From JABDGZ01 sp964483785 (GTDB lineage Bacteria; Omnitrophota; Gorgyraeia; Zapsychrales; Fredricksoniimonadaceae), in NCBI GenBank assembly GCA_964483785.1, contig CAZACW010000047.1:1-18020 (forward strand): a DNA stretch of 18,020 bases, in the 5' to 3' direction. The first letter of the stretch is position 1, and the number at the start of each line of letters is the position of its first letter. The translations under genes and the position numbers were made by a program. Of the stretch, positions 1-7,751 are shown piece by piece. Below the pieces are notes generated by a model that saw nothing but the letters and a program-made list of their open reading frames with translations, made no database searches and was not told where the DNA came from.

Positions 1-1
1 G

Positions 2-484
2 GGGTATGAGGGCATTGTGACCATTGACGGCAATGACAAGGATGATCCCAAGGACATTCCCCCTATGATCAAGGCCCTGCAGGAGGGCTATGATTTTGTC
101 CAAGCCTCCCGTTTCAAGCCCGGAGGCAGAGCGGAACATACGCCTGTATTGAGGTCCATGGCCATCCGCCTGGTCCATGCGCCCTTGATAAGCCTTTGTT
201 CCGGCTTTCCCTGGACAGACACGACCCAGGGTTTTCGCGGCTACAGCCGCGGCATGCTCCTGGATGTTAGGGTAGCGCCTTTGAGGGACATTTTTATCAC
301 CTATGAATTATTGGCCTATTTATCCTGCCGGGCCCCGCGGCTCGGCTTTCGCTGCCTCGAAGTCCCCTCCACCAGGCGCTACCCTCATAATGGCCGTACA
401 CCGACGAAGATTTCTCCTTTCAAGGGCAATGCCCGGATCTTCCAGATCCTGTTGAGCGCATGTTTGGGAAGATATAATCCCTAG
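2..484 (+). CDS. Family-2 glycosyltransferase, C-terminal part (5' end outside window)
   Basis: The reading frame is open from base 2 and ends at TAG 482-484, giving 160 visible residues; the N-terminus lies upstream of the window. The visible part begins with VTIDGNDKDDPKDIP, an acidic DxN/DD block like the nucleotide-sugar and metal-binding segment of GT-A fold enzymes such as dolichol- or polyprenyl-phosphate mannosyltransferases. It continues with an ASRF segment and a TDTTQGFRGYSR segment, the acceptor-side region typical of that family, and a basic tail (RRYPHNGRTPTK). No membrane segment is visible in this part. Such enzymes usually transfer a sugar from a nucleotide donor to a lipid phosphate at the cytoplasmic face. 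The lipid acceptor and the sugar are inferred and cannot be read from the sequence. A strong terminator follows directly, so this gene ends its own transcription unit. Another family-2 transferase activity remains possible. Confidence 0.85.
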   Translation, partial: GYEGIVTIDGNDKDDPKDIPPMIKALQEGYDFVQASRFKPGGRAEHTPVLRSMAIRLVHAPLISLCSGFPWTDTTQGFRGYSRGMLLDVRVAPLRDIFITYELLAYLSCRAPRLGFRCLEVPSTRRYPHNGRTPTKISPFKGNARIFQILLSACLGRYNP

Positions 485-516
485 ACCATCACAACCCCCG
501 GGGTTGTGATGGTTTT
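485..516 (+). terminator. Strong rho-independent terminator after the glycosyltransferase gene
   Basis: A perfect 14-bp inverted repeat (ACCATCACAACCCC at 485-498 and its complement at 500-513) starts on the base after the stop codon and runs into TTTT. With the innermost G:C pairs opened for a loop, this is a classic intrinsic terminator. It separates the glycosyltransferase from the transporter genes. The remaining 79 bases up to the next gene hold an AT-rich stretch (551-570) but no clear promoter boxes. Confidence 0.9.
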
Positions 517-595
517 CTGTCCTGCCGTTATTGGGGCTGAAGGCTGGAAATTAATTATTTAAAAAAAAGGGCTTTTAGGTTAAACTCTTTCCTAA

Positions 596-1573
596 ATGCT
601 CAAGCACATCCTCCAGCGCCTGTGTTCGACTCTCCTGCTTTTGCTGGCTGTCAGTTTCTTCACCTTTTGGCTGATGCATTCCACCCCGGGCAGTTTTTTC
701 GACAGCCTGCGCCTGAACCCCCAAATCTCCCAGGAAACCGTTGACCGTTACGAAAAGCTGTATCATCTCCACGATCCTTTGCCGGCCCAATACGGCCATT
801 GGGTCTTGAACATCCTGCACGGGGAATGGGGATATTCCTTTTATTACAATGTCCCGGTCACCCATGTCTTAGGCAGCCGCCTGTTTAATACTTTTATATT
901 GTCTTTGACGAGCCTCATCTTGACCTGGGGGATAGGCATTCCCTTAGGCATCTGGGCCGCCTTGCGCCGCAATCAATGGGCTGACCGCCTGCTCTCTGTT
1001 TTTTCCTTCGCGGCTTTTTCTACGCCGGGTTTTTTTCTGGCAGTGCTGGTCTTATACGCGGCCAGCCAATGGGGAGGACTGCCCTTAGGCGGCATGCACA
1101 GCCCGGATTACGACGATCTTTCCTTCCTTGGTAAAATCAAGGACACGGCGCTTCATCTGATCATTCCTGCTTCTGTCCTTTCTTTATCGTCCATGGCTTC
1201 CTTGCAAAGGGTGATGCGCGGCAATATGCTCGGCGTTTTGCGCCAGCAGTATATTTTGGCGGCCCGCGCCAAGGGCCTGCCGGAAAACGCGGTCATCTAC
1301 CGCCATGCCCTGCGCAATGCCTTTAATCCCTTGGTGACACTTTTAGGATATGAATTTGCCTCGCTGTTAAGCGGCGCGGCCTTGATTGAGATCGTCTGCT
1401 CCTGGCCGGGCCTCGGCTCCCTGCTTTTGACCGCGGTGCGGTCCAAGGACGTGTATCTGGTGATGAGTTCCACCTTGCTGGCCGGCGTGCTGTTGGTTTT
1501 AGGAAATATCTTTGCCGACATTTTATTGACCTGGGTCGATCCGCGCATCCGTTATGCCCAAAACACCCCGTAG
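596..1573 (+). CDS. ABC transporter permease, DppB/OppB-like (peptide/nickel family)
   Basis: This 325-residue protein has the layout of the first inner-membrane permease of peptide/nickel-type ABC transporters. There is an N-terminal membrane anchor (about residues 7-27, starting MLKHILQRL), a periplasmic stretch containing YHLHDPLPAQYGHW and GEWGYSF, then about five more hydrophobic segments. The cytoplasmic EAA coupling loop is near residues 222-247 (AARAKGLPENAVIYRHALRN). It ends with the family's usual WVDPRIRY motif. It would form the channel together with the following DppC-like protein and take ATP energy from the two ATPases encoded at 6277-7730. The ATG at 596 has no recognisable Shine-Dalgarno sequence, but the N-terminus matches the family well. 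It overlaps the next gene by 20 bases. The substrate cannot be read from the sequence; peptide, nickel or another small solute are all possible. Confidence 0.9.
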   Translation: MLKHILQRLCSTLLLLLAVSFFTFWLMHSTPGSFFDSLRLNPQISQETVDRYEKLYHLHDPLPAQYGHWVLNILHGEWGYSFYYNVPVTHVLGSRLFNTFILSLTSLILTWGIGIPLGIWAALRRNQWADRLLSVFSFAAFSTPGFFLAVLVLYAASQWGGLPLGGMHSPDYDDLSFLGKIKDTALHLIIPASVLSLSSMASLQRVMRGNMLGVLRQQYILAARAKGLPENAVIYRHALRNAFNPLVTLLGYEFASLLSGAALIEIVCSWPGLGSLLLTAVRSKDVYLVMSSTLLAGVLLVLGNIFADILLTWVDPRIRYAQNTP

Positions 1574-2603
1574 CCGCATCGACATGGCTTTCGAGGCCTT
1601 TAAGAACAATCGCATGGCCATGCTCTGCCTTTGGGTTTTGGCCTTGCTTTACGGCCTGGCCCTGCTGGCGGATTTTATCAGCCCCTATGCTTACAAAGAT
1701 GAGGACCGCGATTTTTCTTATTGCCCGCCGACGGCGATTGAATTTTTTGACCAGGGGCGCCTGGTCCGTCCTTTCGTGTATCAGCGCAGGCTGACCTTTG
1801 ATGCCATGCACCGCCGGGTGTATGTGATCGATCAAAGCCAAAAGTTTCCTTTGGAATTTTTTAAAGGCGGCAGGCTGATGAGCGTAGCCCGGCCCGGCCG
1901 TTTATATGTGTGGGGGGCGGATGCGCGCGGACGCGATCTTTTTTCGAGGATTTGGTACGGGGCCAGGATTTCGCTGTCCATCGGCCTTGGCGGGGTGATC
2001 ATTTCCTTCGGGCTGGGGCTTTTGGTCGGCGGCATCGCGGGTTATTACGGCGGGTGGGTGGACGCTGTCCTGATGCGCTTTTGCGAGATGTTCATGATGG
2101 TCCCGGGTTTTTATCTGATGCTCGCCTTAAGGGCCGCGGTGCCGGAGAATTTCAATTCCGTGCAGGTCTATGCCAGTGTAGTGGTGATCCTGGCCTTGAT
2201 CGGCTGGGCCTCCCTGGCCAGGATCATCCGCGGCATGGCGCTTTCCCTTCGGGAGCGCGATTATGTGCTGGCGGCCAAGACCCTGGGCGTGCCGGATTTT
2301 GTCATCATCCTCAAACATATCCTGCCGCAGACCATATCCTTTTCCATCGCCACCTTGATGCTGACCATCTCCTCATATATTTTGTCCGAAGCGGGTTTAA
2401 GTGTGGTCGGTTTGGGGATCCAGGACCCTGTCCCGAGCTGGGGCAATTTGCTTTCAGATGCCATGGCCATTGTGCCGGTGATGTTCGCGCCCTGGATCCT
2501 GCTGCCCGGGCTTTTTATTTTTGTTACGGTGATGAGTTTCAATGTGGTGGGCGATGCTTTGCGCGATGCCTTTGATCCGATGTTTCAGGGAGATGGAAAA
2601 TAG
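1554..2603 (+). CDS. ABC transporter permease, DppC/OppC-like, with enlarged periplasmic loop
   Basis: This 349-residue protein is the partner permease. The first membrane segment is at about residues 22-43 and is preceded by the typical basic N-terminus ending FKNNRMAM. The conserved GADARGRDLFSRIWYGARIS block is at about 121-140, the EAA loop AAKTLGVPDFVIILKHILPQ at about 241-260, and the C-terminus has NVVGDALRDAFDP. Between the first membrane segment and the GRD motif lie about 75 residues (48-120), clearly longer than in ordinary DppC, so this permease carries an extra periplasmic module. The start at 1554 lies inside the preceding gene; an alternative ATG at 1584 would leave a 10-base gap, and neither has a good ribosome site. 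The stop codon TAG 2601-2603 is the first three bases of an inverted-repeat element, so the last residues may have been changed by its insertion. Confidence 0.88.
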   Translation: MPKTPRSRIDMAFEAFKNNRMAMLCLWVLALLYGLALLADFISPYAYKDEDRDFSYCPPTAIEFFDQGRLVRPFVYQRRLTFDAMHRRVYVIDQSQKFPLEFFKGGRLMSVARPGRLYVWGADARGRDLFSRIWYGARISLSIGLGGVIISFGLGLLVGGIAGYYGGWVDAVLMRFCEMFMMVPGFYLMLALRAAVPENFNSVQVYASVVVILALIGWASLARIIRGMALSLRERDYVLAAKTLGVPDFVIILKHILPQTISFSIATLMLTISSYILSEAGLSVVGLGIQDPVPSWGNLLSDAMAIVPVMFAPWILLPGLFIFVTVMSFNVVGDALRDAFDPMFQGDGK

Positions 2604-2660
2604 GGGACAGCGCCCTATTTTTCAGCGTATACATGGAAAAAAATAGGGTGCTGTCCCCTA
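2601..2660. repeat. Inverted-repeat (REP/MITE-like) element between two genes
   Basis: Two 22-base arms, 2601-2622 and 2639-2660, are complementary at 21 of 22 positions, and the exception (G2612 opposite T2649) would be a G-U pair in RNA. The arms contain the core GGGGACAGCGCCC followed by TATTTTT, with a 16-base spacer between them. Each arm can also fold on itself (GGG-ACAGCG-CCC). From memory, GGGACAG...CCC cores of this type are scattered in many bacterial genomes, often as REP-like sequences mobilised by Y1/RAYT transposases. No transposase is present here. The left arm supplies the DppC-like gene's stop codon, and the right arm covers an in-frame ATG (2633) that could be mistaken for the next gene's start. 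Confidence 0.8.
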
Positions 2661-2668
2661 ATTCATAC

Positions 2669-4555
2669 ATGAACAATCCTTCATTTAATCCAAGCCAATG
2701 GGCCTTGCCGGCCCTGATACTGATTTGGCTGGGCTGGCAATTGGCTGTGCCCGTTGAACTGCTTGGCTCAGACCTCGGCCGCCACGTCAAGAACGGCGAG
2801 CTGATCTGCCACGGCCAATGGGACGTCTTTTACAAAAATTATTATTCCTACACCCACCCTGATTATCCTTTTCTTAATTATCATTGGCTGTTCGGCGTTT
2901 TCTGTTATGGGATTTGGTATTTTTGCGGGTTTACAGGCCTTGGCCTGGTCTATGTTCTGTTGGGCTTGCTCAGTTTTTATCTCTTTTTCCACAGCTGCCG
3001 ACGGCAGACCTCTTTATTGACAGCTTGCGCCGTAGGCCTATTAAGTTTTCCTTTTCTTTCCTTTCGTTCTGAAATCAGGCCGGAGGGCTTAAGTTATCTT
3101 TTTTGCGGGATTTTTTGGTGGTCCTTGGAAAGCTTCCGGCAAAAGCGGTTTAATGCCAGGGCCCTGTTTTTGTGGCTGTGTTGTGTGCAGGTGATCTGGG
3201 CCAATACACATATCTTTTTTATCCTGGGACCTCTCTTAGTCCTTCTTTATGCCCTTCAAGCACGGATGAACCAAGAGCAGGAACAGGCCTGGATATTTTT
3301 TAGATTGTCCCTTGGCCTCTTGTCCTCGTGCTTGATCAATCCGTTTGGTTTCAAAATTTTTGGCGTGCTCTTTGACACCTGGGGCAAATCAGCGTCGTTT
3401 CCCATTGTGGAAAGTTTTCCGGTATGGAAGATTTTGCAAGAGAGAATCACCTTGTATTGGCCTGTGTTATTTTATTTTATGGCCAGCGCGGCACTCTTGT
3501 TGTGTGCCTTGATCTATTTGATCAGACGTGATGGATTTAGAAATTATGCTTTGGTCTTGTCTTTGTTTTTGCTTTTATCTGCGGCAGCCATGAAAACCAA
3601 CCGGCTGATAGGCCTTTATGGCTTTTTGGGGATGCCAGCAGCGGCCCTTGCCGTACATCAGCTCACGCGATTTGCGACGGAGACATTGAGGAAAAACTTG
3701 GAAATCATGCTGCTTGGCGCAGGGGTCCTGGTTTCCCTGCTGATCCATTTTGACGTAAGCCCCAGGCACGGCCTTGGGATTGTCTCAAGCTCCAATCAGG
3801 CCGCTGAATTTTTTAAACAGGAGCATCTGACCGGCCCGATTTTTAATAATTACGGCATCGGCGGTTACCTGATTTTTCATTTGAGCCCGCGGGAGAAATT
3901 ATTTATCGATAACAGGGGGGAGGCGGCCTTTCCCGCTCATTTTGTCAGCCAAACCTATAAGCTGATGCAGTGGAAGGACAGCATTTGGCACATCATGGAC
4001 GGGCAATACCATTTTAACGTGATATTTTGTTCTCCTGAACGTTCCTATTGGGCCGAGCGCTTTCTGGAAAACCGCCTGGCTGATCCGGAATGGGCGCTGG
4101 TTTTCTTTGATCAAGGCGCCAGGATTTTTGTCAGACGCAACGCCGGGAACGCGGACACCATCCGCCGGTATGAAATCCACGTCTTAAGCAAGCAGGCCCA
4201 GGAGGTGTATGCGCGCGCCATGGCCGAAGCCCGTCAAGGCCAATGGCCTCAGGCCTTGTCGGATTTTAACCAGACCCTCGACATTGACCCGCATTATGCC
4301 GATGCCTACAGCAATCGCGGCTTCATTTACGGCTCCCAAGGCCAATTGGCCCAGGCCCTCGCGGATTTTAACAAGGCCATTGCCTTAAACCCCCATTTCG
4401 GCGATGCCTACAACAACAGGGCCTTTGCTTATTTTCAACTCAAGGAATACCAAAAAGCCTGGGAGGATGTGCAAACGGCCAGGACCTTAGGTACCGCGGT
4501 CAATCCGGGATTCATCGATGCGCTTAAGAGAGCGTCGGGGGAAAACGGCTTTTAA
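2669..4555 (+). CDS. Polytopic membrane protein with C-terminal TPRs, GT-C glycosyltransferase-like
   Basis: With the start at ATG 2669 the protein has 628 residues. An in-frame ATG at 2633 would add 12 residues encoded by the inverted repeat, so I prefer 2669, although neither has a Shine-Dalgarno sequence. The N-terminal 370 or so residues hold about ten hydrophobic segments. Just after the first comes SDLGRHVKNGELI (D35, H39), then NYHWLFG, RPEGLSYLF, WANTHIFFILGP and INPFGF. A soluble part follows with NNYGIGGYLIFHLSP and FIDNRGE, and at about 510-620 there are two to three TPR units (ALSDFNQTLDIDP, ALADFNKAIALNP). The same blocks in the same order occur in the gene at 7752, so the two are paralogues. 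An acidic residue in the first outer loop followed by many helices resembles GT-C enzymes that use lipid-linked sugars. The enzymatic role is inference. It sits between ABC permease genes and the TMTC-like gene. Confidence 0.85.
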   Translation: MNNPSFNPSQWALPALILIWLGWQLAVPVELLGSDLGRHVKNGELICHGQWDVFYKNYYSYTHPDYPFLNYHWLFGVFCYGIWYFCGFTGLGLVYVLLGLLSFYLFFHSCRRQTSLLTACAVGLLSFPFLSFRSEIRPEGLSYLFCGIFWWSLESFRQKRFNARALFLWLCCVQVIWANTHIFFILGPLLVLLYALQARMNQEQEQAWIFFRLSLGLLSSCLINPFGFKIFGVLFDTWGKSASFPIVESFPVWKILQERITLYWPVLFYFMASAALLLCALIYLIRRDGFRNYALVLSLFLLLSAAAMKTNRLIGLYGFLGMPAAALAVHQLTRFATETLRKNLEIMLLGAGVLVSLLIHFDVSPRHGLGIVSSSNQAAEFFKQEHLTGPIFNNYGIGGYLIFHLSPREKLFIDNRGEAAFPAHFVSQTYKLMQWKDSIWHIMDGQYHFNVIFCSPERSYWAERFLENRLADPEWALVFFDQGARIFVRRNAGNADTIRRYEIHVLSKQAQEVYARAMAEARQGQWPQALSDFNQTLDIDPHYADAYSNRGFIYGSQGQLAQALADFNKAIALNPHFGDAYNNRAFAYFQLKEYQKAWEDVQTARTLGTAVNPGFIDALKRASGENGF

Positions 4556-4564
4556 GGAAATGGG

Positions 4565-6277
4565 ATGCTCAAAACCTTGAAGATTTTATTGCTGGTTGCG
4601 GCAAGTCTCTTGATTTATGGCCAGACCTTTGGCCATGATTTTGTCTTTGATGATTACACCTACATCGTCAATGATTCTTTTATCCGCCAATTCAGCCGGG
4701 TGCATTTGATCCTGCACACCTTTCCCATGACCCGCACCGTGGGGTTTTATACCTTTGCCTTGAATTATTATTTCACCCAGCTGCATCCCTGGAGCTATCA
4801 CGTCTTTAATTTTCTGGTGCATCTGGCCGGCACCTTTCTGGTCTGGGCCCTGGCTGCCCGGCTTTTTCAAATGTATCCGGTCCCGGGCCTTAAGCTTGAT
4901 TTGGCCTATTGCACAGCCTTTCTTTTTCTGGTGCATCCCGGCCAGACCCAGGCGGTCAGTTATATTGCCCAAAGATTTGAATCCATGGCCGCGGTTTTTT
5001 ATCTGGCCACTGTCTACGCTTATCTGCGCGGCCGCTTGTCTGACCAGGCCTGGCCCAAGGCCCTTTTTTGGGGGACAGCCTGCATGACCCTGCTGCTGGG
5101 CCTCTTGACCAAGGAGGTGATGATCACCGTGCCGGCCACGATCTGGGCCGTGGAATGGATTTTATTCCCTAAGCAGGATAAAAAGATATTTTATCTATTC
5201 CTGGCCCTTGGCTCGGTCCTGCTTTATCTTTTGTTTGCCAAACTGGTCCACGCCGATCCTAATATCCATAATCAGAGCGTTTGGGCCAACGCCACCCCGT
5301 CCTTGTCCCACGACGGGGAAGACCTGACTCCGTCCGGCTATGTTTTGACCCAGATGAGGGTGTTTTTGACCTTCTTAAGACTTTTTGTTTTGCCCATTCA
5401 TCAGAATTTGGATTACGATTATCCGGCTTCGAGCGGCTTGCTGCACCCGCCCTTGACCCTGGCCGGGCTCATCGTCCTGACGGTGTTGATCCTGTTGATC
5501 GCGAGACTGCGCCTCAAGGCGCCTTTGACGGCTTTTGGCCTGGCCTGGACGCTCATCACCTTTTCCATCAATATGGTGCCCCGCTCCAATGTGATTTTTG
5601 AGCATAAATTTTACCTGATTTCATTCGGGCTTTTTTTGGCGTTCGTGAATGTCCTGGGGAGAATGGCGCCGCAGAGGCCTCTGTTCCTGCGGACCATAGG
5701 CATGGTCCTGGCGGTTTTGGCGCTGATGACGTATGCGCGCAACAAGGTCTGGCAGAATGAACTTGTCCTGTGGGACAATATCATCCATGAATCGCCGCAT
5801 AAAGCCAGGGCCTACGGCAACAGGGGCTTCGCGTATTTCAAGCAGGGTGATTATGACCGGGCCATGTCTGACTTTAACAAGGCGCTTGAGATCAATCCCA
5901 ATTACGTCGAGGCCCTCAATAACCGCGGCTGTACCTATCTTAATCAGGGCCGTTGGCCTGAGGCCCTGGCGGATTTGAATAGGTCCATCCGCCTTTCGCC
6001 CAATGAAAAGGCCTTTGTCAACCGGGGGATTATCGAAAATAATCTGGGCCATTTAGACCAGGCCATTGATGATTACACCAAGGCCATTTTTTTGAATCCC
6101 ATGTACGCGCAAGCCTACAATAACCGGGGTGTGGCCCTCGGCAAAACCGGCCAATTGGCCAAGGCCATGGTGGATTTTGACAAGGCCATTGAAATCGATC
6201 CCAATATGGACAATGCTTATCAGAACCGGTCTTACGCAGAGAAACTGCTGCACGCGGCAGCAGGGAGGGCCCTGTGA
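4565..6277 (+). CDS. TMTC-like membrane protein with C-terminal TPRs (putative O-glycosyltransferase)
   Basis: This 570-residue protein has an N-terminal membrane half (about ten segments, residues 5-395) and at least four TPR units at about 410-560 (for example AMSDFNKALEINPNY, AIDDYTKAIFLNP, AMVDFDKAIEIDP). After the first helix comes HDFVFDDYTYIVND with the D29-D30 pair. It is followed by YHVFNFLVHLAGTFL and HPGQTQAVSYIAQRFESMAA, then LDYDYPAS and NVIFEHKFYLISFG. This order is that of the TMTC/DUF1736 family, whose animal members are O-mannosyltransferases of the GT-C fold with TPRs in the lumen. If the bacterial protein acts alike, it would transfer a sugar from a polyprenyl phosphate to a protein on the outer side of the membrane; this is inference. 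A good AAGGA ribosome site (4554-4558) precedes ATG 4565. The stop overlaps the ATPase gene start by one base, which indicates one operon. Confidence 0.85.
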   Translation: MLKTLKILLLVAASLLIYGQTFGHDFVFDDYTYIVNDSFIRQFSRVHLILHTFPMTRTVGFYTFALNYYFTQLHPWSYHVFNFLVHLAGTFLVWALAARLFQMYPVPGLKLDLAYCTAFLFLVHPGQTQAVSYIAQRFESMAAVFYLATVYAYLRGRLSDQAWPKALFWGTACMTLLLGLLTKEVMITVPATIWAVEWILFPKQDKKIFYLFLALGSVLLYLLFAKLVHADPNIHNQSVWANATPSLSHDGEDLTPSGYVLTQMRVFLTFLRLFVLPIHQNLDYDYPASSGLLHPPLTLAGLIVLTVLILLIARLRLKAPLTAFGLAWTLITFSINMVPRSNVIFEHKFYLISFGLFLAFVNVLGRMAPQRPLFLRTIGMVLAVLALMTYARNKVWQNELVLWDNIIHESPHKARAYGNRGFAYFKQGDYDRAMSDFNKALEINPNYVEALNNRGCTYLNQGRWPEALADLNRSIRLSPNEKAFVNRGIIENNLGHLDQAIDDYTKAIFLNPMYAQAYNNRGVALGKTGQLAKAMVDFDKAIEIDPNMDNAYQNRSYAEKLLHAAAGRAL

Positions 6278-7041
6278 TGAAACCCCTCTTAAGCGTCGAA
6301 GGACTGACTGTCAGCGCAGGCCCTAAGGACATTTTAAAAGAGATTTCCTTTGACCTGCCGGCGGGAAAAATCACGGCCATCGCCGGAGGCTCGGGCAGCG
6401 GCAAAACCACGATCGGGCTTTCTATCCTGCGCTTATTGTCGCCCGGCTTGAAGATCCGGCAGGGCCGCCTTGATTTTGAAGGCCGGGACTTGCGGATGAT
6501 GACGGAAGATCAGATGCGGTCTGTGCGCGGCAGGCGCATCGGCATGGTGTTTCAGGAACCTTTGAGCGCGTTTGATCCATTGTTTACCATTGGAAGCCAG
6601 ATGGATGAAGCATTGCAGGCGCATACGGATTTTTCCAGGCAGGAGAGGACCCGCAAAATCCTGCAGACCCTCGCCGAGGTGGAATTGCCTGACCCTCAAC
6701 GCGCTTACAAATGTTTTCCGCATCAGTTAAGCGGCGGCATGCGCCAGCGGGCCATGGCGGCCCAGGCCATGGTCTGCGGCCCGTCCTTGATCATCGCGGA
6801 TGAGCCCACCTCTTCCTTGGACATGACACTGCAGGTCAAGATCATGCATCTTTTAGCGCGGTTTAAAACCAGGAATATCACGGTCCTTTTGATCACCCAT
6901 GATTTGGGGATGGTCGCGCACTTGGCGGATGAGGTCATCATCCTTAAGGAAGGCCGTATCGTCGAGCAGGGGGCCGTGGCCCAGGTTTACGGCCGTCCCC
7001 AGCATGAATATACCAGGGCCTTGGTGGAGGCGTTTCAATGA
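6277..7041 (+). CDS. ABC transporter ATPase, DppD/NikD-like
   Basis: This is a 254-residue nucleotide-binding protein. It has Walker A GGSGSGKTT (37-45), a Q-loop in QEPLSAFDP, the signature LSGGMRQRAMAAQAM, Walker B LIIADEPTSSLD and the switch histidine in ITHDLGMV. It closes with EGRIVEQGAV and HEYTRALVEAF, exactly where DppD/OppD proteins normally enter a further C-terminal oligopeptide-type extension of roughly 60-70 residues; that extension is absent, as in the shorter NikD proteins. A GTG three bases upstream (6274) is also in frame, but ATG 6277 overlaps the preceding TGA by one base and has GGGAGGG at 6263-6269 with 7-base spacing, so I chose it. It should pair with the next ATPase to power the permeases encoded at 596-2603. 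Confidence 0.92.
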   Translation: MKPLLSVEGLTVSAGPKDILKEISFDLPAGKITAIAGGSGSGKTTIGLSILRLLSPGLKIRQGRLDFEGRDLRMMTEDQMRSVRGRRIGMVFQEPLSAFDPLFTIGSQMDEALQAHTDFSRQERTRKILQTLAEVELPDPQRAYKCFPHQLSGGMRQRAMAAQAMVCGPSLIIADEPTSSLDMTLQVKIMHLLARFKTRNITVLLITHDLGMVAHLADEVIILKEGRIVEQGAVAQVYGRPQHEYTRALVEAFQ

Positions 7042-7730
7042 ATATTTTGGACATCCGGCATGTTTCCAAATCGTTCGGCCCGCTGAAAGCCGTGGATGAT
7101 ATCAGCCTGGGCCTTCAGGCAGGAGAGCATTTGGCCATTGTCGGTGAATCCGGCAGCGGCAAAACCACCCTGGCCAAGATGATCATGGGTTTGATCCAGC
7201 CGGACACAGGATCGATCCAGGCGCCCCGAGGCGGCCTGCAAATGATTTTTCAAGACCCCTATCAATCCTTGGACCCGTTATGGAATGTCCGGGAAATCCT
7301 CAACGAGGCTTTGCGGGGCCGGCATGCTTCGGACCAGGTCCTGGAGAAAATGCTGCTGGCGGTCGGGCTTGGGCCCGAGGTCCTGCCGCGTTTCCCCCAT
7401 GAATTCAGCGGCGGGGAGCGTCAGCGCGTTGCCATTGCCAGGGCGCTTTTGGCCTCGCCCAAGGTCCTGGTCCTGGATGAAGCGGTTTCAGCGCTGGATG
7501 TTTTGGTCCAAAAGCAGATCATCAATCTGCTTAACCGCTTAAAGCAGGAATTTCAGCTGACCACCCTATTTATTTCCCATAATTTGCGATTGGTGCGCTG
7601 TTTTAGTGATAAAATAGCGGTCATGTACCAAGGGAAAATCGTGGAGCAGGGGGGGCTTTCTTGCGTCATGGATTCTCCCGGCCACCCTTATACGCGGCAA
7701 TTGCTGCAAGCCGCTTACTTTAAAGATTAA
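7038..7730 (+). CDS. ABC transporter ATPase, DppF/NikE-like
   Basis: This is a 230-residue nucleotide-binding protein. It has Walker A GESGSGKTT (36-44), QDPYQSLDP, the signature FSGGERQRVAIARAL, Walker B VLVLDEAVSALD and ISHNLRLV. The paired form DPYQSLDP and VSALDVLVQ is typical of the DppF/OppF partner ATPase. At 230 residues it is short and ends soon after HPYTRQLL, without the usual C-terminal extension. It overlaps the previous gene by four bases (ATGA) with a GGTGGAGG ribosome site at 7023-7030, so the two ATPases are translationally coupled and probably made in equal amounts as a heterodimer. No terminator is visible before the next gene 21 bases downstream. Confidence 0.92.
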   Translation: MNILDIRHVSKSFGPLKAVDDISLGLQAGEHLAIVGESGSGKTTLAKMIMGLIQPDTGSIQAPRGGLQMIFQDPYQSLDPLWNVREILNEALRGRHASDQVLEKMLLAVGLGPEVLPRFPHEFSGGERQRVAIARALLASPKVLVLDEAVSALDVLVQKQIINLLNRLKQEFQLTTLFISHNLRLVRCFSDKIAVMYQGKIVEQGGLSCVMDSPGHPYTRQLLQAAYFKD

Positions 7731-7751
7731 CGCATTATCTGAATCAGGGAT

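Noticed and set aside
531..561. TTGGGG and AT-rich boxes upstream of the DppB-like gene as a promoter
   Set aside because: No -10 match at acceptable spacing has more than a few consensus bases; a promoter must lie here or nearby but I cannot point to it.
1910..2575. 221-codon plus-strand frame within the DppC-like permease
   Set aside because: It is a shifted reading of the permease; its low-complexity Gly/Arg/Cys composition and lack of membrane segments mark it as a shadow.
5070..5080. Possible second copy of the GGGGACAG repeat core
   Set aside because: It is a short match inside the TMTC-like coding sequence without the paired arm or the CCCTATTTTT extension, so probably chance.
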